From Lachnospiraceae bacterium (GTDB lineage Bacteria; Bacillota; Clostridia; Lachnospirales; Lachnospiraceae): DNA of 64,000 nucleotides. The DNA lies in the NCBI GenBank assembly GCA_017527205.1, contig JAFXQK010000067.1, positions 91,271 through 155,270 on the forward strand, given 5' to 3'. Shown one piece after another: positions 10,646 to 17,528 of this stretch (the stretch's first letter is position 1; each line of letters opens with the position of its first letter). Under the pieces are notes generated by a model. It ran no database searches, was not told where the DNA came from, and was given only the letters and a program-made list of their open reading frames with translations. The translations under genes were made by a program, and so were the position numbers.

Positions 10646-11497
10646 ATGAGGAAATCATTCATTTTCATCGGAACCATCATCACGACACTCGGCATCGTCT
10701 TCTCGCCCATATCATCCAAGGCCAGCTGCAACATACAGGTCATGCCGGGTAACAACTTACAGGCTCCCTCCGTGGCATGTCGGAAAGAAGCCGTTCCAAA
10801 TCCTAATTGCTATGTAAGTACATCCAATTCCTGCAATCTCAATCAGTTTCTACAGGAATATCTGGCCAGGAATTATCCCGCCCTGTCGTACTATTTTACG
10901 TTATCTTGTCCCGGTCAGGAGTCCAGCGCTCCCAACGCCGAGACTCCCTGCGGCCCGGAGGAGCAGACTTCCGCTCCCGGCGAAGTCATTAACACCCCGG
11001 AGGAGCAGACTCCCGCTCCCGGCGAAGTCGTTAACACCCCGGAGGAGCAGACTCCCGCTCCCGGCGAAGCCGTTAACACCCCGGAGGAGCAGACTCCCGC
11101 TCCTGATGAAGTTCTGGCGCCGGCAACCTATGAGGAGCAGGTGGTCGCACTTGTCAATGAGGAGCGTGCAAAGGAAGGCTTGCCTGCCCTGAAGGTGGAT
11201 GAAACCCTGCAGGCAGCTGCCCTGGCCCGCGCCAAGGAAACCGTGCAGCGCTTCTCTCACACGAGACCAAACGGTGCTTCTTGCTTCACGATCTTGAAGG
11301 AATATGGCATCAGCTATCATTACGCCGGAGAGAACATCGCCTATGGTCAACGCACTCCTGAAGAGGTGGTGGGTGCATGGATGAACAGTGCGGGACACCG
11401 CGCAAACATCATGAGCGAGAACTTTACGACCATTGGCATCGGCTACTACCAGACCGCTAACGGAACCAAGTATTGGTCACAGCTCTTCCTCTCCTGA
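10646..11497 (+). CDS. Secreted CAP-domain (SCP/PR1-like) protein with repeat linker
   Basis: This 283-residue protein has a signal peptide (MRKSFIFIGTIITTLGIVF, likely cleavage near SSKA-S), a Cys-containing segment, a Glu/Pro/Thr repeat linker and a C-terminal CAP domain of about 125 residues. The CAP signatures FSHTRPNG, AGENIAYG and GHRANIM are all present. Bacterial CAP proteins are extracellular and their ligands are mostly unknown; roles in cell-wall or lipid binding have been suggested. The start at 10646 is chosen for GGAGAAAAAAT upstream and the signal peptide. It stands alone between pepF (divergent) and metF (convergent), with its own promoter and terminator. Confidence 0.88.
   Translation: MRKSFIFIGTIITTLGIVFSPISSKASCNIQVMPGNNLQAPSVACRKEAVPNPNCYVSTSNSCNLNQFLQEYLARNYPALSYYFTLSCPGQESSAPNAETPCGPEEQTSAPGEVINTPEEQTPAPGEVVNTPEEQTPAPGEAVNTPEEQTPAPDEVLAPATYEEQVVALVNEERAKEGLPALKVDETLQAAALARAKETVQRFSHTRPNGASCFTILKEYGISYHYAGENIAYGQRTPEEVVGAWMNSAGHRANIMSENFTTIGIGYYQTANGTKYWSQLFLS
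10958..11119 (+). repeat. 42-bp in-frame repeats, nearly four copies
   Basis: Units begin at 10958, 11000, 11042 and 11084 (the last one truncated). Each encodes 14 residues of EEQTPAPGEVVNTP type. The near-identity points to recent duplication, and the Pro-rich product suits a flexible spacer between signal peptide and CAP domain. Confidence 0.9.
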
Positions 11498-11540
11498 TCC
11501 GCCACGCGAAATCACCCTCCTAAGCATAGATTCCACCACT

Positions 11541-11586
11541 GGGACAACATGGGACAGCATTTACGCTTCCCATGTTGTTCCTTTTT
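11541..11586 (+). terminator. Intrinsic terminator of the CAP gene
   Basis: A 14-bp stem (11541-11554 with 11568-11581, GGGACAACATGGGA type with G-T pairs) is followed by TTTTT. It lies 44 bp after the stop. Confidence 0.85.
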
Positions 11587-11707
11587 ACGTAACTATCGCT
11601 TTTCGAAACCCGACATTTTCTTTGCCTCAACATGCAATTCTTTTCTCATGCTGATTTTTCGATGCCTGCGTGCCCTAAAAAGTGTCTATAATTTTAACGC
11701 AGCAGGG

Positions 11708-11753
11708 CAAAAAAATACCTCTTATAAGGTTCCAGAAAACTCATAAGAGGTAT
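11708..11753 (-). terminator. Intrinsic terminator of metF
   Basis: A perfect 11-bp stem ATACCTCTTAT (arms 11743-11753 and 11715-11725) is followed on the minus strand by a run of Ts. It lies 13 bp beyond the metF stop. Confidence 0.9.
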
Positions 11754-11766
11754 AGGTCAAACTGTT

Positions 11767-12636
11767 TTACAGCTCTAATATTTTCGATAAATTTTCCATA
11801 ATGGCACTGGCCACTGTAGGATTGTTCATGGAGTACACGTGTACGGTGCGGAAGCCATTCGCAAACAGATCAATAATCTGATCCGTTGCATAAGCGATGC
11901 CCGCCTGACGCATGCATTCCGGCGTACTGCCAAAGGTATCAAGAATTCTGCGAAACCTCTGCGGCAGCTGGGAACCTGAGAGCTTCAAGGTACGCTTCAT
12001 CTGCGTTGCATTGACAATCGGCATGATGCCGGGATGTACCGGCACAAAAATGCCTGCCTCGCGGAGCTGATACATATAGCTGTAAAAGGCCGCATTGTCA
12101 AAAAACATCTGCGTGATCAGGAAGTCCATTCCTGCGTCAACCTTCTCCTTCAGGTACTTAATGTCCTCCTGCTGCGTCTCTGCCTCGGGATGCGTCTCGG
12201 GATAGCATGCTCCCGCGATGCAGAAATTCGGATCAAATTCCTTGATTTCCCGAACCAATTCAATGGCATGGCGGAAGTTTTTCTCCGTGGGTTCAAAGCC
12301 CTCCGGGCGGTCTCCGCGCAGTGCCAGAATGTTCTGAATGCCCTTCTCCTTTAGGAGTACCAGCTGTCTGTCAACGGTTTCCTTATCGGAGGTAATGCAG
12401 GTCAGGTGCGCCATCATGGGTACGCCCTGCTCCTCCTGAAGCTGCCTTGCGATCTCCACCGTATATTCGCTGGTGCCACCACCCGCTCCATAGGTCACGC
12501 TCATAAAAGCAGGCTTTAAATCCGCAATCTTTCTCGCCGCCGTCACGACAGTCTCCATGTTGTCCTTTGTCTTTGGAGGAAACACCTCAAAGGAAACGGA
12601 ATAGTTCTTTTCTGCCACAATTTCACTGATTTTCAT
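11767..12636 (-). CDS. metF: Methylenetetrahydrofolate reductase
   Basis: This 289-residue TIM-barrel flavoprotein reduces 5,10-methylene-THF to 5-methyl-THF for methionine synthesis. Family hallmarks are FEVFPPK near the N terminus (with the catalytic Glu), SVTYGAGG, LRGD (folate/FAD region), ACYPETHPEA and FLITQMFFD. Length and motif order are those of bacterial MetF. The gene begins seven bases after the stop of the upstream lipoprotein gene, whose last codons supply AAAGGG as ribosome site, so the two appear cotranscribed. A functional link between the lipoprotein and MetF is not evident. Some anaerobes use MetF in one-carbon pathways other than methionine synthesis. Confidence 0.95.
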   Translation of the reverse strand: MKISEIVAEKNYSVSFEVFPPKTKDNMETVVTAARKIADLKPAFMSVTYGAGGGTSEYTVEIARQLQEEQGVPMMAHLTCITSDKETVDRQLVLLKEKGIQNILALRGDRPEGFEPTEKNFRHAIELVREIKEFDPNFCIAGACYPETHPEAETQQEDIKYLKEKVDAGMDFLITQMFFDNAAFYSYMYQLREAGIFVPVHPGIMPIVNATQMKRTLKLSGSQLPQRFRRILDTFGSTPECMRQAGIAYATDQIIDLFANGFRTVHVYSMNNPTVASAIMENLSKILEL

Positions 12637-12643
12637 GTTTTAG

Positions 12644-14647
12644 TTACCCTTTCCCCTCATTCCCGTCTTCCCCGGATGCCCCGATAAAGCGGTAAAGTAC
12701 AATTTCATCTGCAAGAAGGTCTGCTCCCGGAAGCAAATAGGAGAGGCCGTCCTTCCCTTTATTTTCAAAGGACAGCATTAACAGCTGCACGCCATCCTTT
12801 TGAATTGCCTTAATGCGATAGTCCCCTACCTTTGTTTTCAGGAAGGGATAATGCTTTGCAAAAATATCCAAGGTCTCTTCGTCCGTGGACTTGATCCTGA
12901 TCACGTCCGGCGGATCTGAGCGTGAATCCGTATAGAGCCTGTCATAGCCATAGATTTCCATGTGATAGATTTCCGTGAGCGTTTCCATGGTGATGGCACC
13001 CTTGTTTGAGAAAGTCAGCTTTGCCGTATACTCTCCCTCCGAGCCGTCATAAAAAAGCCATGTGCCCTCCAAAAACCTTAGTAGACCAGACTCATTTTGA
13101 TACTCCGTTCCTCTTTGCTCCCCTGCATAATCTCTGCCGGAAACATAGGTCGAAAGCGGGAAGCCTTCCTTGGTAAAGCGTTTGAGACGGTTTTCCTCTC
13201 CAAAGGCATAAGCACCATAGTAGCTTCCGGAAATCACCTGAATCCGAAGCTTCGGGACATCCTCCAGCGTCACCTTCACGCCAACCTTTTCGCCTGCATC
13301 AAGCGTCACCGTCGCAATGCTTTCTCCCGGAATATAATACCGCTCCTTCAGGAGTCCTTCAGCGATCAGATCGTCCTGATAGAGTCTCTCAACACTGATC
13401 TTCGTTTGATCCTGCGTTGCCGTGATGATCGCCCAATAATAGGTCGGTTCCTTCGGCGCGTTCTTCTTAGAGGAGGTAACGACTTCCTCTTCATACTCCT
13501 CTTCCTTCGGCAATTCAGGGACGTCAATGAAATCCTTCGCCCCCTGCAATCTTGCCAATTCCCTGGAGGTGACATAATCAATCTCCGCCAACGTCATGGG
13601 CTGCGTCTGGTTCAAGGGAAGGTTCGAAAGAAAGGTCCATTTGCCCTTTTCCACCTTGACCTTCATGACGTATTCCGGCTTTTTCTCGCGAGCCCATCCT
13701 GCCTTGCGGTAATAAATCTCATACACGTTGTCGCAGACCGTGCCGCTCATGAATTCCACGCGCATGGTTTCTGGTTGCTTCGGAACGCAATAGATCAGGT
13801 TCCTGTCAAGCGCATTCCATTCCAAGGGATGTCTTGCTTCTGAATAATCCAGTCCCGTCCTTGATTTCACAAAATTCTGCACGGAACGGTTTGTCAATGC
13901 CGTTATCTGACTGGCATTGAGTGCCAATTCTTCTTCCGTGAAGGGTTCCTCTTGCGGTTCCTCGCCCTCCTCGAGCTCCACCGGCTCTTCTCCTCGAAGC
14001 TCGGCGATCCGCTGCTTTTCTTCCAGCCTTTGCGCGCGAAGATTTTCCCGAACCACGGCGACCTGCTCCTCGCTCAGGGTGATCTTCATGCCGGCGCCGC
14101 CCTGCAGAACCGTTTGCCAGTCAATCTCCTCGGGCCGATAATAATGACAGATAAAAAAGCCATTGTCCGATCCCCGAATGGACCATTGGAGCCTTCGAAG
14201 CTCCTGCTCCGTCAATTCCTGCACCTCGGGAATTTCCTCCGATTCCTCGGCCTCTTCAGCCATGGAATCCTCTGCCTTTGTTCCATTCAAGGCATTTCCA
14301 TCCAGAGAATTTCCATCTGGTACACTTCCGTCTGGTACATTCTCGTCTGGTGCATTCCCGCCTGGTGCATTCCCGGAGGCCTGTATGGACTTTATGGCGA
14401 TTTCCTGCGTTTTCTTTGCCTGCGCCTGATAAACCTTAGTCGCTTCTTCTCCTGACTGTGACTGATATACCTGCGTTGCTTCACCTGCTTGTGCCTTTGA
14501 CTCTTGCAGAACTTGTCCGCTCTGCAAAGTCATCACATTTTCCTCTGGAAATGCCGATGAAAACCCTTCCTCAGGATCCGCGCTCCCACACCCCGTCAAA
14601 CATAGGACGAAAAGCCAAAGCCATAATCGTTTTCTAAGTTTCTTCAT
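12644..14647 (-). CDS. Large lipoprotein of unknown function
   Basis: I do not recognise the function of this 667-residue protein. Residues 1-20 form a lipoprotein signal (KRLWLWLFVLCLTGC), with Cys20 as lipidation site. Residues ~50-150 are a Gln/Ala- then Asn/Asp/Gly/Pro-rich linker with repeats such as PDGNSLDGNALNG. Then comes an acidic stretch (EEPVELEEGEEPQEEP) and a long strand-rich part containing DYSEARHPLEWNALDRN and, at the C terminus, a lipocalin-like beta section (LEGTWLFYDGSEGEYTAKLTF). It should sit on the outer face of the membrane. It precedes metF by seven bases. Confidence 0.75.
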   Translation of the reverse strand: MKKLRKRLWLWLFVLCLTGCGSADPEEGFSSAFPEENVMTLQSGQVLQESKAQAGEATQVYQSQSGEEATKVYQAQAKKTQEIAIKSIQASGNAPGGNAPDENVPDGSVPDGNSLDGNALNGTKAEDSMAEEAEESEEIPEVQELTEQELRRLQWSIRGSDNGFFICHYYRPEEIDWQTVLQGGAGMKITLSEEQVAVVRENLRAQRLEEKQRIAELRGEEPVELEEGEEPQEEPFTEEELALNASQITALTNRSVQNFVKSRTGLDYSEARHPLEWNALDRNLIYCVPKQPETMRVEFMSGTVCDNVYEIYYRKAGWAREKKPEYVMKVKVEKGKWTFLSNLPLNQTQPMTLAEIDYVTSRELARLQGAKDFIDVPELPKEEEYEEEVVTSSKKNAPKEPTYYWAIITATQDQTKISVERLYQDDLIAEGLLKERYYIPGESIATVTLDAGEKVGVKVTLEDVPKLRIQVISGSYYGAYAFGEENRLKRFTKEGFPLSTYVSGRDYAGEQRGTEYQNESGLLRFLEGTWLFYDGSEGEYTAKLTFSNKGAITMETLTEIYHMEIYGYDRLYTDSRSDPPDVIRIKSTDEETLDIFAKHYPFLKTKVGDYRIKAIQKDGVQLLMLSFENKGKDGLSYLLPGADLLADEIVLYRFIGASGEDGNEGKG

Positions 14648-14783
14648 GTAATGAGCGTCACTTTCTCAATCTTTCGTCTCGCATAGAGACACATTTTATA
14701 TTTTAACCGATTGGCCCCATCTTGTCAAATTGGTTTACAAGGTGGCAGCCGCTTTGGTTCCTTCCTCGTCACTCATAAAATTG

Positions 14784-14810
14784 AAAAGGCAGGACGTTTT
14801 ACGCCCTGCC
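14784..14810 (-). terminator. Intrinsic terminator of kdgK
   Basis: On the minus strand a GGCAGG/CCTGCC stem (arms 14788-14796 and 14802-14810) is followed by TTTT. It lies 35 bp after kdgK. The 14648-14845 gap holds nothing else that I can see. Confidence 0.8.
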
Positions 14811-14845
14811 CGTATGCTTTCATTGATTACCCTTGTTTTCTTTGA

Positions 14846-15877
14846 TTATCTCTGAACACGTCCGGAAGCATCGCCGCCTGCCAAGGTCTCTACTTCCTTG
14901 CGGGATACCATGTTGAAGTCGCCAGGAATCGTATGCTTCAATGCGGAAGCAGCTACGCCAAACTCCAGTGCAGACTTGAAATCCTTTCCATCGAGCATGC
15001 CACAGATCACGCCGCCTGCGAAGGAATCTCCGCCGCCCACGCGGTCAACGATGGGATGAATGCTGTATTCCTTGGAATGATAGAATTCCTTGGTGTCTCT
15101 GGAGTAAATGCATGCAGACCAACCATTGTCGGAAGCGGAATGGCTCACGCGCAGGGAGGAAATGCAGTACTCGAAATTGTAATCTGCTACCATCTGCTCG
15201 AAAATGGACTTGTAACCGGCGAGCTCAAGGTCGCCACTCGTTACGTCGGTATTGCCGGGCTTGTAGCCAAGTACCAGCTCTGCATCCTCTTCGTTACCGA
15301 TGCAGACGTCAACGTACTTCATCAGATTCTTCATAACTCTCTGAGCCTTCTCGGAGGTCCAAAGCTTCTTGCGGAAGTTCAGGTCTACGGAAACCTTTAC
15401 GCCAGCCTTCTTTGCTGCGATCAGAGCCTTCTCGGTCAGCTCAGCGGCTGCATCAGAAATGGCAGGAGTAATTCCCGTAAAGTGGAACCAGTCTGCATCC
15501 TTGAAGATGTCTTCAAAATCAAAGTCAGCTTCCGTTGCGGTAGAAATGGAGGAATGTGCTCTGTCGTAAACAACCTTGGAGGGTCTCATGGAGCAACCGC
15601 TCTCCAGATAGTAAATGCCAAGTCTCTCACCACATCTGGCGATATGCTTCGTGCAAACGCCATACTTTCTCAGAGCGGCAACGGCGCACTCACCAATCTC
15701 ATTGTTCGGAACAGCCGTCACAAACTCAGCGTCATGTCCATAATTTGCCAAAGACACGGCTACGTTTGCCTCGCCGCCACCATAATTTACGTCAAACTCA
15801 TCTGCCTGAATAAACTTCTCAAAATTCGGGGTCGACAGTCTCAGCATGATCTCACCCATTGTTACAACCTTAGCCAT
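14846..15877 (-). CDS. kdgK: 2-keto-3-deoxygluconate kinase (PfkB family)
   Basis: This 343-residue ribokinase-fold enzyme phosphorylates 2-keto-3-deoxygluconate to KDPG. It shows the N-terminal PfkB pattern MGEIMLRLSTP and YGGGEANVAVSLANYG, the substrate-side motif VDLNFRKKLW and the C-terminal signature DRVGGGDSFAGG with catalytic Asp284. The FRKKLW motif and the pairing with KDPG aldolase support KDG as substrate over other sugars. The start follows AGGAGG at eight bases. It lies 291 bp downstream of eda on the same strand, separated by four 62-bp repeats, so the genes may be one operon with an unusual spacer. It completes the hexuronate route begun by UxuA/UxuB at 48-51 kb. Confidence 0.9.
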   Translation of the reverse strand: MAKVVTMGEIMLRLSTPNFEKFIQADEFDVNYGGGEANVAVSLANYGHDAEFVTAVPNNEIGECAVAALRKYGVCTKHIARCGERLGIYYLESGCSMRPSKVVYDRAHSSISTATEADFDFEDIFKDADWFHFTGITPAISDAAAELTEKALIAAKKAGVKVSVDLNFRKKLWTSEKAQRVMKNLMKYVDVCIGNEEDAELVLGYKPGNTDVTSGDLELAGYKSIFEQMVADYNFEYCISSLRVSHSASDNGWSACIYSRDTKEFYHSKEYSIHPIVDRVGGGDSFAGGVICGMLDGKDFKSALEFGVAASALKHTIPGDFNMVSRKEVETLAGGDASGRVQR

Positions 15878-15911
15878 TATTCATATCCTCCTGTTTGTTA
15901 AGATGCTCTTT

Positions 15912-16159
15912 GCATCTATTTTCTTGATTTCCCTTCGTTTTGTTGTCCTATTTCCATGTCATGGCAGGCTCAGGACAACTATTTTCCTTGTTTCCTTAAT
16001 TTTCGTTGCTCTTTCTGAACCTTGCGCCTGTTTCAGACAACAATTCTCAAGATTTTCCTTACTTTTGTTGTACTCTTCTGCCAAAATCTAGACTACGTAC
16101 AACGAATTTCAATGTTTTCCTTGTTTCCGATGTTACCCATAGTTTTCCTGAGGGTTCAA
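15912..16159. repeat. Four 62-bp imperfect tandem repeats between eda and kdgK
   Basis: Copies begin at 15912, 15974, 16036 and 16098, exactly 62 bp apart. The conserved core is GACAAC...TTTCCTTnnTTTTnGTTG; the arms ACAAC/GTTGT could pair. The array fills nearly the whole 291-bp intergenic region and contains no plausible gene. Confidence 0.8.
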
Positions 16160-16168
16160 AGACCAGCC

Positions 16169-17128
16169 TTACTTCTGCACCAAATGTATTGCGAAGCCGC
16201 CGATTTGCTCCTTCAGATAAATTGCCTTGTACTTACCCTTCTCATCCTTCTTGGGCTCCTCAAACTCCACGCCAAGAACGGTCGTCATGTAATTCACCGC
16301 ACGCTCAATGTAATTGGTTCTGATGGCAATATGTCCGTTGGCACCCTTGAACGGGGTCTTCATCACTTCTACTGCAGTGCCAGCGAAGATGGAGCTGTTG
16401 CCGATCTTTGCAGGCATGCCAAACAGGAAGGCAAAGCGATTTGCGATCTTCAGCGCTTCTTCCTCGTTTGCGCCATTGATGCCGACGTGTGCCAGTTCAA
16501 AGCCAAGCATCGTCTGAACTGCCTCACGGGTGAGCTGCTCGATCTTCTCCCACTCGCCTGCGTTGATCAGGTCGCCAGGAACCATCCAGGAGCCACCGCA
16601 CGCTATGATCTTCGGGAAATCCAGATAAGAGGTCAGGTTCTTTGCATTAATGCCGCCGGTGGGCATGAACTTCATGTTGACGTAAGGTGCTGCCATCGCC
16701 TTGATCTTTGCAAGACCGCCAGACTGCTCTGCGGGGAAGAACTTTACAACCTCAAGGCCAAGCTCAATTGCCTGTTCAATGTCGCTCGGGCTGGAGGTGC
16801 CGGGCGTGATGGGCACACCCTTCTCCTGACAATATTTCACGGTTCTGGGATTTAAGCCAGGACTAACGATAAACTTTGCGCCTGCTGCCACTGCAGCATC
16901 TACCTGCGCCGCATTCAATACCGTACCTGCACCAACGCACATGTTCGGGAAATTCTCCGTCATGATCTTGATGGCCTCCGCTGCCGCATCCGTACGGAAG
17001 GTGACCTCTGCACAGGGAAGTCCTCCTGCACACAGCGCCTTCGCCAAAGGCAGCGCATCCTCTGCCCGATCAATCTTTACAACGGGCACAATACCAATTT
17101 TACTGATCTGTTCCAAAACCGCTTCCAT
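16169..17128 (-). CDS. eda: KDPG aldolase with C-terminal VOC-like domain
   Basis: Residues 1-~208 are a class I 2-keto-3-deoxy-6-phosphogluconate aldolase: EVTFRT with Glu41, GAGTVLN, the Schiff-base Lys129 in VVKFFPAE, and MPTGGI for phosphate binding. It splits KDPG into pyruvate and glyceraldehyde-3-phosphate. Residues ~210-319 are an added VOC/glyoxalase-like domain (LAHVGINGANEEEALKIANR ... GHIAIRTNYIERAVNYM). Ordinary Eda is about 210 residues, so this is a fusion; the tail's role is unknown. The start at 17128 is preceded by AAGGAAAA; the open frame reaches 57 codons further up but only across the 19-bp repeats. kdgK follows downstream. Confidence 0.92.
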   Translation of the reverse strand: MEAVLEQISKIGIVPVVKIDRAEDALPLAKALCAGGLPCAEVTFRTDAAAEAIKIMTENFPNMCVGAGTVLNAAQVDAAVAAGAKFIVSPGLNPRTVKYCQEKGVPITPGTSSPSDIEQAIELGLEVVKFFPAEQSGGLAKIKAMAAPYVNMKFMPTGGINAKNLTSYLDFPKIIACGGSWMVPGDLINAGEWEKIEQLTREAVQTMLGFELAHVGINGANEEEALKIANRFAFLFGMPAKIGNSSIFAGTAVEVMKTPFKGANGHIAIRTNYIERAVNYMTTVLGVEFEEPKKDEKGKYKAIYLKEQIGGFAIHLVQK

Positions 17129-17161
17129 GATGTTTTCCTTTCTTACTAACTTTTTCCTTTT

Positions 17162-17236
17162 GAATTCTTTGTTACCCTCGGAATCCTTTGTTGCCCTCTG
17201 AATCATTTGTTGCCTCGGAATTCTTTGTTGCCAAAT
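17162..17236. repeat. Four 18-19-bp tandem repeats in the eda leader
   Basis: Units of GAATTCTTTGTTGCC type begin at 17162, 17181, 17200 and 17218. They lie between the eda promoter and its start codon, so they are transcribed in the 5' leader. Confidence 0.8.
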
Positions 17237-17298
17237 GAAATCGTAGTACAAATGTAAGCGTTTGTCCATCCATTTACAAAAACTAGGTGATTTCTGCA

Positions 17299-17318
17299 AA
17301 ATGTAAGCCCTTACATTT
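17299..17318. promoter_or_regulatory. Palindromic operator candidate at the eda transcription start
   Basis: AAATGTAAG (17299-17307) and CTTACATTT (17310-17318) form a perfect palindrome around a 2-bp centre, just downstream of the -10 box. A second partial match, AATGTAAGCGTTTG, lies nearer the gene (about 17250-17263) and resembles a LacI/CcpA-type site. Position suggests repressor binding; the regulator is not identified. Confidence 0.6.
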
Positions 17319-17320
17319 CG

Positions 17321-17348
17321 ATTATAGCATACTCCAAAAGAAATTCAA
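17321..17348 (-). promoter_or_regulatory. eda promoter
   Basis: On the minus strand TTGAAT (17343-17348) and a perfect TATAAT (17321-17326) are spaced 16 bp. The palindrome at 17299-17318 starts two bases after the -10. Together with the repeats and terminator this fills the 400-bp region 17129-17528. Confidence 0.7.
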
Positions 17349-17394
17349 GTCCCTATCTCAAATTTCTTTTCTTATTTTGGCCCTTATGCATAAA

Positions 17395-17439
17395 AAAAGC
17401 AACCCCTGACCGTAATCCGGTCTAATATGGGTTGCTTTT
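17395..17439. terminator. Bidirectional terminator after the YfhO-like gene
   Basis: AAAAGCAACCC (17395-17405) pairs with GGGTTGCTTTT (17429-17439), with an inner GACCG/CGGTC hairpin. A-tract and T-tract flank it on both sides, so it can work in either direction. It separates the YfhO operon from the eda promoter. Confidence 0.85.
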
Positions 17440-17528
17440 CTTCCTTTCGTTTTACCACCTAAAATACGATTTTATTTCTTCAAGTGATATTTTCTCATGC
17501 CTTTCCTACAGAATTACCACCTAGATCA

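Noticed and set aside
17129..17299. Longer N terminus for KDPG aldolase
   Set aside because: The extension covers the 19-bp repeats and the leader, with no ribosome site, and the family begins at MEAVLEQ.
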